Part shown: positions 50,941 to 59,793 of the stretch, piece after piece
Layout of the letters: the number at the start of each line of letters is the position of its first letter
Position numbering within the stretch: the stretch's first letter is position 1
NCBI GenBank assembly: GCA_963724435.1
Contig: CAVRUN010000001.1
Span: 620,001-684,000 of the forward strand
DNA length: 64,000 nucleotides
Direction of reading: 5' to 3'
DNA from: AP-15 sp963724435
Lineage (GTDB): Bacteria; Pseudomonadota; Alphaproteobacteria; ATCC43930; CGMCC-115725
Notes under the pieces: model-generated
Databases searched by the model: none
What the model saw: the letters and a program-made list of their open reading frames with translations, nothing else
Told to the model about the DNA's origin: nothing
Translations under genes and position numbers: made by a program

Positions 50941-51393
50941 TACCGTTGGCATCCGTTATATGGGCGGACCTTCCGGGTGTCGCCGTTTCGGCGCGGCAAG
51001 GAGTTGACGTGCATCTATACGGATGAACGGCCTGACCTCTGCCGCGAGCTGCCGAATTGGATGTTTGATCAAGGCTATTGCGCCGGCATGACGCTCGGGT
51101 TGCCGGAGATCAGCATCGAGGGGCTCAACGAGCTTGCCGTCGTTCTCGCCCTGTTCGACCGGGATCGAAATCGGGGCGCACAATCCCACCCTTCGCAGCC
51201 GAAGGAGAGGGGCGGTGCGGAACAGACGGTATCAGGGTCGAGGGCAACTCGTTCTCGATCTTCAGCGTCACGATCAGCCAGCGCTGGCGACAGCGAGCAC
51301 GACGGGGCTGGTCGAGGCTTTGGCCGACCTCCTATTGGCGGCATTGGGAATGGACGTCGGAACGACAGCGGCGACTGGGGGAGGGGTCGATGA
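50941..51393 (+). CDS. DUF5372-like accessory protein of the recombinase element
   Basis: In this frame the sequence reads YRWHPLYGRTFRV, then ELTCIYTDERPDLCRELPNW and LPEISIEGLNELAVVLAL. It resembles small proteins that often precede recombinase genes in such elements. No start codon is present between the element's left edge and YRWHP, so the 5' end may be missing or fused through the edge. A GTG inside FRV is the first internal start. The part after VVLALFDRDR overlaps the next gene and may not be real. Confidence 0.5.
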   Translation, partial: YRWHPLYGRTFRVSPFRRGKELTCIYTDERPDLCRELPNWMFDQGYCAGMTLGLPEISIEGLNELAVVLALFDRDRNRGAQSHPSQPKERGGAEQTVSGSRATRSRSSASRSASAGDSEHDGAGRGFGRPPIGGIGNGRRNDSGDWGRGR

Positions 51394-51412
51394 GCGGCAA
51401 GATCACGGCTGA
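51215..51412 (+). CDS. 65-residue accessory protein of the recombinase element
   Basis: A GTG at 51215 follows GAAGGAGAGGGGCG, a strong ribosome site. The product reads LVLDLQRHDQPALATAST and VEALADLLLAALGMD. It overlaps the recombinase start by 23 bp, suggesting coupling. Similar small proteins sit before recombinases in comparable elements, and they have no known activity. Confidence 0.6.
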   Translation: MRNRRYQGRGQLVLDLQRHDQPALATASTTGLVEALADLLLAALGMDVGTTAATGGGVDERQDHG

Positions 51413-53480
51413 TCATCTCGCTCGCGCCGCGGTGGTGTATGTGCGGCAATCGACGATGGCTCAGGTCGTCGGCAATCTCGAAAGCCAACGCCGACAATAC
51501 GATCTGGCGGGGACTGCAAAGGCGGCGGGGTTCGCCTCCGTGACAGTGATCGACGACGACCTCGGCCGCTCCGGATCGGGCCGGATCGAGCGGCCGGGGT
51601 TCGAACGTCTTGTGGCGCTGGTCTGCTCCGGCGATGTCGGTGCCGTTTACTGCATTGAGGCGTCGCGCTTGGCGCGCAATGGACGGGACTGGCACCACCT
51701 GATCGATTTGTGCGCCTTGGCCGGAGCGCTGGTCATTGATCCGGACGGCGCCTACGATCCGCGTCTCGTCAACGACCGCTTGCTTCTCGGGCTGAAGGGG
51801 ACGATGTCGGAATACGAGCTGAGCTTGATGCGGCAGCGCGGCCTCGCGGCGCGAGATTCGAAGGCGCAACGCGGTGAATTCCGCTTTATGCTACCGCCCG
51901 GCTTCTGCTGGGGCGAGGCGGGCAAGATCGAGATTGACCCCGACGAGCATGTGGCCGAGGCGATCCGCCTTGTGTTCGCAAAGTTCCGCGAACTGGGCAG
52001 CGCACGGCAAGTGTTTCTGTGGCTGCGGTCGGCCGGCGTCAGCCTGCCGGTCGTCCTGCGCAATCTCGATGTCTACAAGCTGACCTGGAAGGCGCCCGCC
52101 TATCACACCGTCATCCAGATCCTGCACAATCCGCTCTATGCCGGCGCCTATGCCTATGGTCGGCGGGCGCAGCGAACCAAGATTGTCGATGGGCGCGCCC
52201 GCAAGGTCAGCGGCTTCGACAAGCCCCGCGACCAATGGAACGTCCTGCTGCGCGACAGCCATGCGGGCTACATTGACTGGCAGGAATACGAGGACAACCA
52301 GAAGCTCCTGCTCGAAAACGCACATATGAAAAAGAACTGCGCCCGCAAGTCCGCCCGCGGCGGTCGCGCCTTGCTCACTGGCCTGATCCGGTGCGGCCGC
52401 TGCGGACGGATGATGCGCGTCTTCTATGGCATGGGGAAAGGCAATGCCCATCGTTACCAATGCCGCGGCGATGATGGCCATGTCGGTGCGGGGCTGTGCA
52501 TCGGCATTGGCGGCATCCGGATCGATCGTGCCGTCGCACTGCAGATCCTCGATGCCGTTTCTGATCGTGCCGTCGACGCTGCGATTCTCGCCTCCGATCA
52601 AATGGAGCGCTCGCAACAGGACGTCATCGCGGCGGTCGAGCGGGAACTCGAAGGTGCGCGATATGAGGCTTCTCTCGCCAGCCGGCGATACGAGCTGGTG
52701 GACCCCGCCAAGCGCCATGTCGCCCGCGAGTTGGAAGCACGGTGGAACGGCGCTTTGGAACGTGTGGCCGACCTCGAACGCCGGATTGAGGATCTCCGGG
52801 CTCGGGCAGCGGCCCATCCAAAGATTGATCGTACACGCCTTCTTCAGCTTGCTCACGACCTGCCGGCTGCTTGGAACTCACCGTCAGCCGATACCCGTAC
52901 AAAGCAGCGGCTCATCCATATCTTGGTCCAGGAGATTGTCTGCGACCTCGACGACACGTCCAACGAGGCCGTGTTGTTGATCCACTGGACCGGCGGTCGT
53001 CATAGCGAAGTGCGGGTTCAGCGCGTCAGGACCAGTGGATATCCGGCCGATCGAGTGCCCGCGGCCGTCGATGTCCTGCGCCAGCTTGTTGGCCACTGGC
53101 CGGATCGAGAAATCGCCGTGTCGCTCAATCGGATGCGCTGCAAGACCGGCGACGGCGAGACCTGGACAACGGTCCGCGTCAAGGAGATGCGCGAACGCCT
53201 AAGTTTGGCCGAGTGTGCTTCCAGCCGAACCGAAGAGAAAATGATCAGTTTAATGAAAGCCGCGGAGCGGCTCGGCATCTGCGTAGGATCTGCAAAGAGT
53301 CTCGTCCTCAGAGGGGTCTTGCCCGCGACACAAGTCGTGCCGGGCTCTCCCTGGCTCGTTCCGCTCGACGCGCTCTCCAGTGAGGCGGTGCGCCTAGGGG
53401 TGCAGCGAGTGGTCGCACGGCGCCCAAAAATTTATGAGGATTATCAATATGACAAGCTGATCCGCCTGCCGGGCATTTGA
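51390..53480 (+). CDS. Large serine recombinase
   Basis: The ATG at 51390 follows GGGGGAGGGG and gives 696 residues. The N-terminal resolvase domain has AAVVYVRQSTMAQV with the nucleophile serine (about S21), then DDDLGRSGSG and the IEASRLARNGRDW motif. The recombinase domain follows (HTVIQILHNPLYAGAYAYG), then a zinc ribbon (RCGRCGRMMRVFY ... YQCRGDD) and a coiled-coil region. The last 80 residues contain an excisionase-like helix-turn-helix (MKAAERLGICVGSAKSLVLRG). It should catalyse integration and excision of the element splitting tnpB. Confidence 0.93.
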   Translation: MSGKITADHLARAAVVYVRQSTMAQVVGNLESQRRQYDLAGTAKAAGFASVTVIDDDLGRSGSGRIERPGFERLVALVCSGDVGAVYCIEASRLARNGRDWHHLIDLCALAGALVIDPDGAYDPRLVNDRLLLGLKGTMSEYELSLMRQRGLAARDSKAQRGEFRFMLPPGFCWGEAGKIEIDPDEHVAEAIRLVFAKFRELGSARQVFLWLRSAGVSLPVVLRNLDVYKLTWKAPAYHTVIQILHNPLYAGAYAYGRRAQRTKIVDGRARKVSGFDKPRDQWNVLLRDSHAGYIDWQEYEDNQKLLLENAHMKKNCARKSARGGRALLTGLIRCGRCGRMMRVFYGMGKGNAHRYQCRGDDGHVGAGLCIGIGGIRIDRAVALQILDAVSDRAVDAAILASDQMERSQQDVIAAVERELEGARYEASLASRRYELVDPAKRHVARELEARWNGALERVADLERRIEDLRARAAAHPKIDRTRLLQLAHDLPAAWNSPSADTRTKQRLIHILVQEIVCDLDDTSNEAVLLIHWTGGRHSEVRVQRVRTSGYPADRVPAAVDVLRQLVGHWPDREIAVSLNRMRCKTGDGETWTTVRVKEMRERLSLAECASSRTEEKMISLMKAAERLGICVGSAKSLVLRGVLPATQVVPGSPWLVPLDALSSEAVRLGVQRVVARRPKIYEDYQYDKLIRLPGI

Positions 53481-53510
53481 CCAAAGGAGGCATTATGAAA
53501 CGGGCTGTGC

Positions 53511-53712
53511 GGACCGCGTGAAGATGCTGGTCTACGACGGGACCGGCCTGGTGCTGATCTGGAAACGGCTGGAGGGGGCCAAGTTCAAATGGCCGGCGAT
53601 CAGCGACGGGGTGATGCGGCTGTCGGCGGCACAACTGGCGGCATTGTTCGAGGGGCTGGATTGGAGGCGGGTGTACGCCCCCAGGATCAAACGGCCGCAG
53701 GTGGCCGGCTGA
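53511..53712 (+). pseudogene. tnpB: IS66 TnpB, C-terminal part after the nested insertion
   Basis: From 53509 the frame reads ADRVKMLVYDGTGLVLIWKR, then MRLSAAQLAALFEGLDW, the standard TnpB C-terminus. It continues exactly where the N-terminal part at 50727 stops. A GTG at 53518 could start a short peptide, but the protein is split. Confidence 0.88.
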
Positions 53713-53800
53713 GTGCCACCTCCGTCGGAGGCCTGCGTCATGTTGACTTACCTTGAGGTTGAGGATCGGACGGCGCCGGCGACATGAGATAATCCCGATC

Positions 53801-55390
53801 GTGACGACACCCGACAGCCTTCCCGACGACGTTGCCGCGCTGCACGCCCTGGTGCTGACGGCATGGGCGGAGCGTGACGCGGAGCGGGCCGAGAAGGGGC
53901 GGCTGACCGAAGAGCGTGATCAGCTCGCTGGGCAGAACGACCGATTGCGCCACCTGCTTCGCCAGTTGCAGCGAATGCAGTTCGGCCGGCGCTCGGAAAA
54001 GCTCGATCCAGACCAGTTCAACCTGGCCTTGGAAGATCTGGAACAGGCAATCGCCGAGGCCGAGGCCGAACAGGAGAAGGCCGATCCGGCCCTGCGCAAA
54101 ACCCGTTCGGAGAAGCGGCGCGCTGGCCGCGGCCCGCTGCCCGAGCACCTGCCGCGGGTCGAGATCGTCATCGAACCGGAAGATACCGCCTGCCCATGCT
54201 GCGGCGGCGCGATGCACGTGATCGGCGAAGATCGCTCGCAGCGGCTCGACGTCGTTCCGGCGCAATACCAGGTGATCGTGACGCGGCGGCCGAAATACGC
54301 CTGCCGCGCATGCCAGGAAGCGGTGGTGCAGGCGCGGGCCCCGGCGCGGTTGATCGAAGGCGGCCTGCCGACCGAGCGGTTGGTCGCTCATGTCATCGTC
54401 GCAAAATATGCCGACCACTGCCCGTTGTACCGCCAGGCCCAGATCCTGGCGCGGCAGGGCATCGTGATCGATCGCGCCACCCTGGCGTTCTGGACCGGCT
54501 ACGGCGCCGCCGAGATCAAACCGGTGTGGCGTCTGATGCTCGAGGAGCTGCTGGGCTCGACCAAGCTGTTCGTCGACGAGACGACGGCGCCGGTCCTTGA
54601 CCCTGGCCGGGGGCGCACAAAGAAGGGTTACTTCTGGGCGCTGGCTCGCGACGATCGGCCGTGGCAGGGCGGATCATCGCCGGCGGTGGTGTACAGCTAC
54701 GCACCAGGGCGCAGCGGCGATTACGCCTTGGCGCTGCTGAAGGGGTACACCGGCGTGCTGCAAACCGACGGCTATGCCGGCTATCGCGCCCTCGCCGATC
54801 CGAAGCGCGCCGGCGGACCGGCGACGCTCGCCTTCTGTTGGGCACACTGGCGCCGGCAATTCTTCGACCTGGCAAAATCACCGCCGGCGCCGATCGCCGC
54901 CGAAGCCCTGAAGCGGATTGCCGAGCTCTATGACATCGAAGCCGAGATCCGCGGCAAGAGCGCCGACGAACGCCGGGCGGCGCGACAGGAGAAGACAAAG
55001 CCGCTCGTTGCGGCGCTAAAGGCTTGGCTCGAGAAAACCCTGGCACAGCTGGCCGGCGGCGCGACGATCGCCCAGGCTCTGCGCTATGGCCTCAACCACT
55101 GGAATGGACTGGTGCGCTTTCTTGATGACGGCCGCATCGAGATCGACTCCAACACCGTCGAACGCAGCATGCGCCCGATCGCTCTGAATCGAAAAAATGC
55201 ACTGTTCGCCGGCAGCGACGAAGGCGCGGAAAACTGGGCGATGCTGGCCTCGCTGATCGAGACCTGCAAGCTGCACGGCGTCAATCCGGAAACCTATCTG
55301 ACCGACCTACTCACCAAACTCGTCAACGGATGGCCCAACAACCGACTGGCCGAACTGACCCCCTGGGCCTGGACCGCCGATCACCCCTGA
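53801..55390 (+). CDS. tnpC: IS66 transposase TnpC
   Basis: The GTG at 53801 gives 529 residues, and a TTG at 53753 would add 16. The protein has the coiled N-terminal LRHLLRQLQRMQFGRRSEKLD, a zinc-finger-like CPCCGGAM and CRACQE, and the DDE catalytic core with aspartates in LFVDETTAPVLDPG and QTDGYAGY and the glutamate in SNTVERSMRPI. It appears intact, so the IS66 could move only if TnpB is supplied from another copy. Confidence 0.93.
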   Translation: MTTPDSLPDDVAALHALVLTAWAERDAERAEKGRLTEERDQLAGQNDRLRHLLRQLQRMQFGRRSEKLDPDQFNLALEDLEQAIAEAEAEQEKADPALRKTRSEKRRAGRGPLPEHLPRVEIVIEPEDTACPCCGGAMHVIGEDRSQRLDVVPAQYQVIVTRRPKYACRACQEAVVQARAPARLIEGGLPTERLVAHVIVAKYADHCPLYRQAQILARQGIVIDRATLAFWTGYGAAEIKPVWRLMLEELLGSTKLFVDETTAPVLDPGRGRTKKGYFWALARDDRPWQGGSSPAVVYSYAPGRSGDYALALLKGYTGVLQTDGYAGYRALADPKRAGGPATLAFCWAHWRRQFFDLAKSPPAPIAAEALKRIAELYDIEAEIRGKSADERRAARQEKTKPLVAALKAWLEKTLAQLAGGATIAQALRYGLNHWNGLVRFLDDGRIEIDSNTVERSMRPIALNRKNALFAGSDEGAENWAMLASLIETCKLHGVNPETYLTDLLTKLVNGWPNNRLAELTPWAWTADHP

Positions 55391-55433
55391 TCGCAGCCCC
55401 GCGAACAAAACCAGCCCGTCAACCCGCCGTAGC

Positions 55434-55456
55434 GGTGGCCATCAAGCTCCGCTTAC
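55434..55456 (-). repeat. IS66 right terminal inverted repeat
   Basis: Ends CGCTTAC on the plus strand. The start codon of the acetoacetate decarboxylase gene begins one base later. Confidence 0.85.
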
Positions 55457-55457
55457 G

Positions 55458-56216
55458 ATGAAGCTTGCCGAGGTTCGCGACAACGCTTTTGCGATGCCGT
55501 TGACCGACCCCGCCTATCCGAAGGGGCCGTACCGCTTTTACAATCGCGAATTCATTGTAATTACCTATCGCAGCGACATCGATGCTTTGCGCGAGGTCGT
55601 GCCGGAGCCGCTCGAACTCGCCGGCGACACGGTCGCTTACGAATTCATTCGCATGCCGGATTCGACTGGCTTTGGCGATTACACCGAGACCGGCCAGGTG
55701 ATCCCGGTGCGGTTCCGCGGACCCGACGGCAGCGTACAGGAAGGCGGCTATGTGCACGCGATGTATCTCGACGATAATGCACCGATTGCCGGCGGGCGCG
55801 AGATCTGGGGCTTTCCGAAGAAGCTAGCAAACCCGAGGATCTCGCACGAAAGCGAAACCGTCGTCTGTACACTGCACTATGGATCGGTTTTGTGCGTCTC
55901 GGCGACGATGGGATACAAACACCGCGCGCTTGATCCGGAACCGCTTAAACGGGCTCTGGCACGCCCCTCTTTTATGCTCAAGATCATCCCGCATGTCGAC
56001 TGTACGCCACGGATTTGTGAACTCGTGCGCTACTATCTCGAAGACGTGACCGTCAAAGGTGCGTGGTCGGGGCCGGCGGCCATACAGCTCTTTGAGCATG
56101 CAATGTGCGACGTTGCCCGGCTGCCGGTGAGGGAAGTGGTCGGGGCAACGCATTACCTTACCGATTTGACCCTCGGTCTCGGTGAAGTTGTGTACGATTA
56201 TCTACACAACACCTGA
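55458..56216 (+). CDS. Acetoacetate decarboxylase family protein
   Basis: The 252-residue protein begins MKLAEVRDNAFAMPLTDPAY, the usual family start, so the ATG at 55458 is right. It has RFYNREFIVITYRSDI, GREIWGFPKKLANPRI (with the probable Schiff-base lysine in FPKK) and CTPRICELVRYY. Acetoacetate decarboxylases release acetone and CO2, but relatives act on other keto acids. The IS66 end lies one base upstream, so the native promoter and ribosome site are gone and expression would need read-through from the IS. Confidence 0.9.
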   Translation: MKLAEVRDNAFAMPLTDPAYPKGPYRFYNREFIVITYRSDIDALREVVPEPLELAGDTVAYEFIRMPDSTGFGDYTETGQVIPVRFRGPDGSVQEGGYVHAMYLDDNAPIAGGREIWGFPKKLANPRISHESETVVCTLHYGSVLCVSATMGYKHRALDPEPLKRALARPSFMLKIIPHVDCTPRICELVRYYLEDVTVKGAWSGPAAIQLFEHAMCDVARLPVREVVGATHYLTDLTLGLGEVVYDYLHNT

Positions 56217-56277
56217 GGCTTGGCGCGAAGATCCGGACGGGAAAGCGACCAAGACCGCATCTTCGGGATTACAATCC

Positions 56278-58983
56278 ATGGCGGCAGAAAGCGGATTGGC
56301 AGCCTCGACAGTGGAGGGGGCACGGCTCGCCGCGATCAGACGGGGGGTCCATTGGCGGCGATGGGGACCCTATCTCAGCGAACGGCAATGGGGGACGGTG
56401 CGCGAAGACTACAGCTCCAATGGCGACGCTTGGAATTACCTGCCGCATGACCACGCTCGCAGCCGGGCCTATCGGTGGGGTGAGGATGGGATTGCCGGTT
56501 TTAGCGACGATCAGCTGCTGCTGTGCCTTGGTCTTGGGTTGTGGAACGGCAAGGACCCAATCCTCAAGGAGCGGCTGTTCGGTCTAACCAATCTCCAGGG
56601 GAATCACGGCGAAGACGTCAAGGAGCTGTATTATTATCTCGACGGCACGCCGACGCATTCGTACATGCGGATGCTCTACAAGTACCCGCAGGCCGCTTTT
56701 CCTTATGAGCAACTGGTCGAGGAAAACGGTAAGCGTGGCCGGGACCAGCCGGAATTCGAGCTGATCGACACCGGCATATTCGCCGACAATCGCTACTTCG
56801 ATGTCGAGGTCGAATACGCCAAGGCCGACCCCGACGACATTCTGATGCAGATAACGGTTCACAACCGTGCTGGCGAAGCGGCATTGCTGCACGTGTTGCC
56901 GCAATTGTGGGCTCGCAATATCTGGTCGTGGAGGGCCGATTTAATGCGGCCGCGGCTCTTGGCGCGTGGCGATGGAATTTCCGTAGATCATCCGTTGATG
57001 TCGTCGATGCGCCTGATTTGTGAAGGCAATCCTGAATTTTTGTTCTGCGAGAACGAGACCAACTGCGGACGGATTTGGGGAACGCCTTCTACACGCGAAT
57101 ACTTTAAGGATGGGATCAACGACTACATCGTCGGGGGCGATCATAAGGCTGTAAACCCGGCTCGGCTCGGCACCAAGGCCGCTGCTCACTATCAGATGAA
57201 TTTGCCGGCAGGCGGTAGTGCACAGATCCGCATGCGGTTGTTGGGCGATGGGCTGGCCGCGAATTTTGCGGACTTTGACGAGATCTGCCGTCAGCGGCGT
57301 GCCGAGGCAGATGAATTTTATGCCGCTCTGCAGCAAGACATCGTCGATCCCGAAACAGAGCGGGTGCACCGACAGGCGATCGCCGGCATGCTGTGGAACA
57401 AGCAATTCTATTATTTCGATATCCCGGAATGGCTCGATGGCGACCCTCCACAACCTCCGCCGGCCGAGCAACGCAAGCAAGGGCGCAATGCCGATTGGCG
57501 GCACCTCAACAACGCCGACATCATCTCGGTGCCGGACAAATGGGAATATCCGTGGTACGCGGCCTGGGATCTCGCCTTTCATGCCGTGATCATGGCCCGT
57601 ATTGATCCAGCCTATGCCAAGAACCAGCTGCTCCTTTTGACGCGCGATTGGTACATGCATCCCAACGGTCAGTTCCCGGCGTACGAATGGGCATTCGGTG
57701 ACGTCAACCCACCGGTGCACGCCTGGGCGGCGTGGCGGCTTTACGAGATCGACCGCGAGCAGCATGGCGGCCAGGGCGACCGGGCTTTTCTCGAGCGCGT
57801 CTTTCACCGACTGATGCTGAATTTTACCTGGTGGGTTAACCGTAAGGATGTCGAGGGGCACAACATCTTCCAAGGCGGCTTTCTCGGCCTCGACAATATC
57901 GGGATTTTCGACCGCAGCGCTCCGTTGCCGACCGGCGGCACAATCAACCAATCGGACGGCACCGCCTGGATGGCGATGTACACACTCAACTTGATGCGCA
58001 TCGCACTCGAACTGGCGCTCGAAGACCGTGTCTACGAGGACATCGCTTCGAAGTTCTTCGAACATTTTCTCTATATCGCGAGCGCGATGACCAATATCGG
58101 CGGCGACGGGATCGGCTTGTGGGACGAGGATGACGAGTTCTATTACGATGTCTTGCACTTGCCCGATGGCCAGCGAATCCCGCTGCGGCTGCGCTCGATG
58201 GTGGGGCTGATCCCGCTATTCGCGGTCGAGGTGCTCGACGCCGCGATGTTCGCCCGGCTACCCGCTTTCAAGGCGCGCACGCTTTGGTTTTTGGAGCATC
58301 GGCCGCAACTGGCTCGTCTGGTGTCGCGTTGGCGCGATCCAAGCGCCGGCGAAAAGCACCTTTTGTCGTTACTGCGCGGCCATCGCATGAAGCGGCTGCT
58401 GAGCCGCATGCTCGACGAGACCGAGTTTTTGTCCGACTACGGCGTACGCTCGCTGTCCAAATTTCATCAAAATAATCCTTACGTCTTCGAGCACGCCGGC
58501 AACCGGATCAGCGTCAATTACATACCGGGAGACGCTCGGTCAGGCTTGTTCGGCGGCAATTCCAACTGGCGCGGCCCGGTATGGTTTCCAGTCAATTACT
58601 TGCTGATCGAATCATTGCAGCGATTCCACAGCTATTATGGTGACGACTTCAAGGTCGAATGCCCGGTCGGCTCCGGTAGGCTGTTACATTTGGGCGAAGT
58701 CGCCGTAGAGCTGGCGCGGCGGCTATCCTCCCTCTTCTTGCGCGACGCCAATGGCCGCCGCCCGGCAATCGGAGACTCGGCGATCGAGCAGACCGATCCC
58801 TATTTTCGGGACAATTTGCAGTTTTATGAGTTCTTCGACGGCGACACCGGGCGAGGGCTCGGCGCCGCGCACCAGACCGGCTGGACCGGGCTCGTCGCGC
58901 TGCTGTTGGAGATGTGTCCAAAGCTCTCGGCAGCAGTCCCGCTGGTCGAGACCATGCCGCCGGAGGCCATCGCCGCCAGCTGA
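56278..58983 (+). CDS. MGH1-like glycoside hydrolase (GH63-related)
   Basis: From the ATG at 56278 this gives 901 residues. The (alpha/alpha)6-barrel family of mannosyl-oligosaccharide glucosidase (GH63-like, MGH1) is recognised from RRWGPYLSERQWGTVREDYS near the start, WEYPWYAAWDLAFHAVIMA, GQFPAYEWAFGDVNPPVHAWA and the C-terminal GGNSNWRGPVWFPVNYLLIE. It should hydrolyse alpha-glucosides, but the exact linkage is unknown. No signal peptide is seen, so a cytoplasmic role in glycogen-like or osmolyte turnover is possible. A start 96 bp upstream would overlap the decarboxylase gene. Confidence 0.9.
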   Translation: MAAESGLAASTVEGARLAAIRRGVHWRRWGPYLSERQWGTVREDYSSNGDAWNYLPHDHARSRAYRWGEDGIAGFSDDQLLLCLGLGLWNGKDPILKERLFGLTNLQGNHGEDVKELYYYLDGTPTHSYMRMLYKYPQAAFPYEQLVEENGKRGRDQPEFELIDTGIFADNRYFDVEVEYAKADPDDILMQITVHNRAGEAALLHVLPQLWARNIWSWRADLMRPRLLARGDGISVDHPLMSSMRLICEGNPEFLFCENETNCGRIWGTPSTREYFKDGINDYIVGGDHKAVNPARLGTKAAAHYQMNLPAGGSAQIRMRLLGDGLAANFADFDEICRQRRAEADEFYAALQQDIVDPETERVHRQAIAGMLWNKQFYYFDIPEWLDGDPPQPPPAEQRKQGRNADWRHLNNADIISVPDKWEYPWYAAWDLAFHAVIMARIDPAYAKNQLLLLTRDWYMHPNGQFPAYEWAFGDVNPPVHAWAAWRLYEIDREQHGGQGDRAFLERVFHRLMLNFTWWVNRKDVEGHNIFQGGFLGLDNIGIFDRSAPLPTGGTINQSDGTAWMAMYTLNLMRIALELALEDRVYEDIASKFFEHFLYIASAMTNIGGDGIGLWDEDDEFYYDVLHLPDGQRIPLRLRSMVGLIPLFAVEVLDAAMFARLPAFKARTLWFLEHRPQLARLVSRWRDPSAGEKHLLSLLRGHRMKRLLSRMLDETEFLSDYGVRSLSKFHQNNPYVFEHAGNRISVNYIPGDARSGLFGGNSNWRGPVWFPVNYLLIESLQRFHSYYGDDFKVECPVGSGRLLHLGEVAVELARRLSSLFLRDANGRRPAIGDSAIEQTDPYFRDNLQFYEFFDGDTGRGLGAAHQTGWTGLVALLLEMCPKLSAAVPLVETMPPEAIAAS

Positions 58984-59075
58984 CAGGACTTGCATCGGGA
59001 CTGCTCCCGCTTGATGTGCCCGGTCCTCACGCTCTGTTGAACCGCGGTGCGGCGGGGATGCGGTAATCTGCCGGC

Positions 59076-59780
59076 ATGAGAAAACTTGCCGCACTCGTCG
59101 CCTTGGCGATGCTGGCCGCAGCGTCCCCGCTTGATGCGGCGGAACGGCCGATTGTGGTGGAATTGTTTACCTCCGAAGGATGCTCGTCCTGTCCTCCGGC
59201 GGATGCGCTGCTCGCCGAGCTGGCGAACCGTCCGGATGTGCTGGCGCTGTCATTCCATGTCGATTATTGGGACCGGCTCGGATGGAAGGACCCGTTTTCA
59301 AGTGCCGCGGCAACCGACCGGCAGCGGAATTATGCCAACCTCCTCAGAACCGGGACGGTCTACACACCACAGGTCGTTGTTGACGGCCGATGGCAGGCGG
59401 TCGGGTCCGACCGCGACGAAGTTGAACAGGCGATCGGATCGGCACACCGATCAGAAGCGATGTTGCCGGTAGCATTGGCGTTCGAACAGGGCCGTGCGCG
59501 GATCACAATCGGGGCAGGAAATCAGCAGGCGAGCGGTTCGGTCGTCCTGATCGGCTTTGATCGTCGGCATGTCGATGCCATTAAAGGCGGCGAGAACGAC
59601 GGCCGCACGCTCGCTCATGTCGATGTGGTACGTGGAATGATTGAGGCCGGCCGGTTCGATGGCAAGGCCGCAACGATCGAGGTCCCGCTCGCTTGGCAAG
59701 CCGACCGTATCGCCGCCCTGGTCGAAGCTGCAGACGGCCGGATACTCGGTGCTGCCGTCGCTGATTCCGGGCCGTTCTGA
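59076..59780 (+). CDS. DUF1223 thioredoxin-fold secreted protein
   Basis: This 234-residue protein has a signal peptide ending DAAERP and the DUF1223 core. That core shows VVELFTSEGCSSCPPADALL (CxxC thioredoxin-like motif), ALSFHVDYWDRLGWKDPF and YTPQVVVDGRWQAVGSD. It should be periplasmic. The CSSC pair suggests a redox role, but no substrate is known for the family. Confidence 0.9.
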   Translation: MRKLAALVALAMLAAASPLDAAERPIVVELFTSEGCSSCPPADALLAELANRPDVLALSFHVDYWDRLGWKDPFSSAAATDRQRNYANLLRTGTVYTPQVVVDGRWQAVGSDRDEVEQAIGSAHRSEAMLPVALAFEQGRARITIGAGNQQASGSVVLIGFDRRHVDAIKGGENDGRTLAHVDVVRGMIEAGRFDGKAATIEVPLAWQADRIAALVEAADGRILGAAVADSGPF

Positions 59781-59793
59781 GCTGCCCCTGTTC

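Larger units (their letters stand above)
50894..53510 (+). mobile_element. Nested serine-recombinase element inside tnpB
   Basis: Joining tnpB up to 50893 with tnpB from 53511 restores the reading frame KRADRVKML exactly. The only bases duplicated at the join are GC (50892-50893 and 53509-53510). A 2-bp shared core is the expected signature of a large serine recombinase, and one is encoded inside. The 2617-bp element carries a DUF5372-like fragment, a 65-residue protein and the recombinase. A longer 9-bp match, GAAACGGGC, also occurs at both ends (50885-50893 and 53497-53505) and may be part of the attachment sites. Confidence 0.75.
50252..55456 (+). mobile_element. IS66-family element interrupted by a second element
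   Basis: The left end begins GTAAGCGAAGCCTGA (50252) and the right end, read inward, begins GTAAGCGGAGCTTGA (from 55456). Over 23 bp the two terminal inverted repeats differ at about 5 positions, and GTAAGCG is typical for IS66. Inside lie tnpA, a split tnpB and tnpC. Without the nested 2.6-kb insert the element would be about 2.6 kb, the usual IS66 size. IS66 normally makes 8-bp target duplications, but the flanks CTCCAAAC and GATGAAGC do not match, which implies deletion or rearrangement after insertion. Confidence 0.9.

Noticed and set aside
50885..53505. Reading the GAAACGGGC match at both ends of the nested element as a 9-bp target duplication
   Set aside because: Restoring tnpB from that repeat leaves three extra bases (TGT) unexplained; a GC crossover restores the gene exactly, as expected for a serine recombinase.
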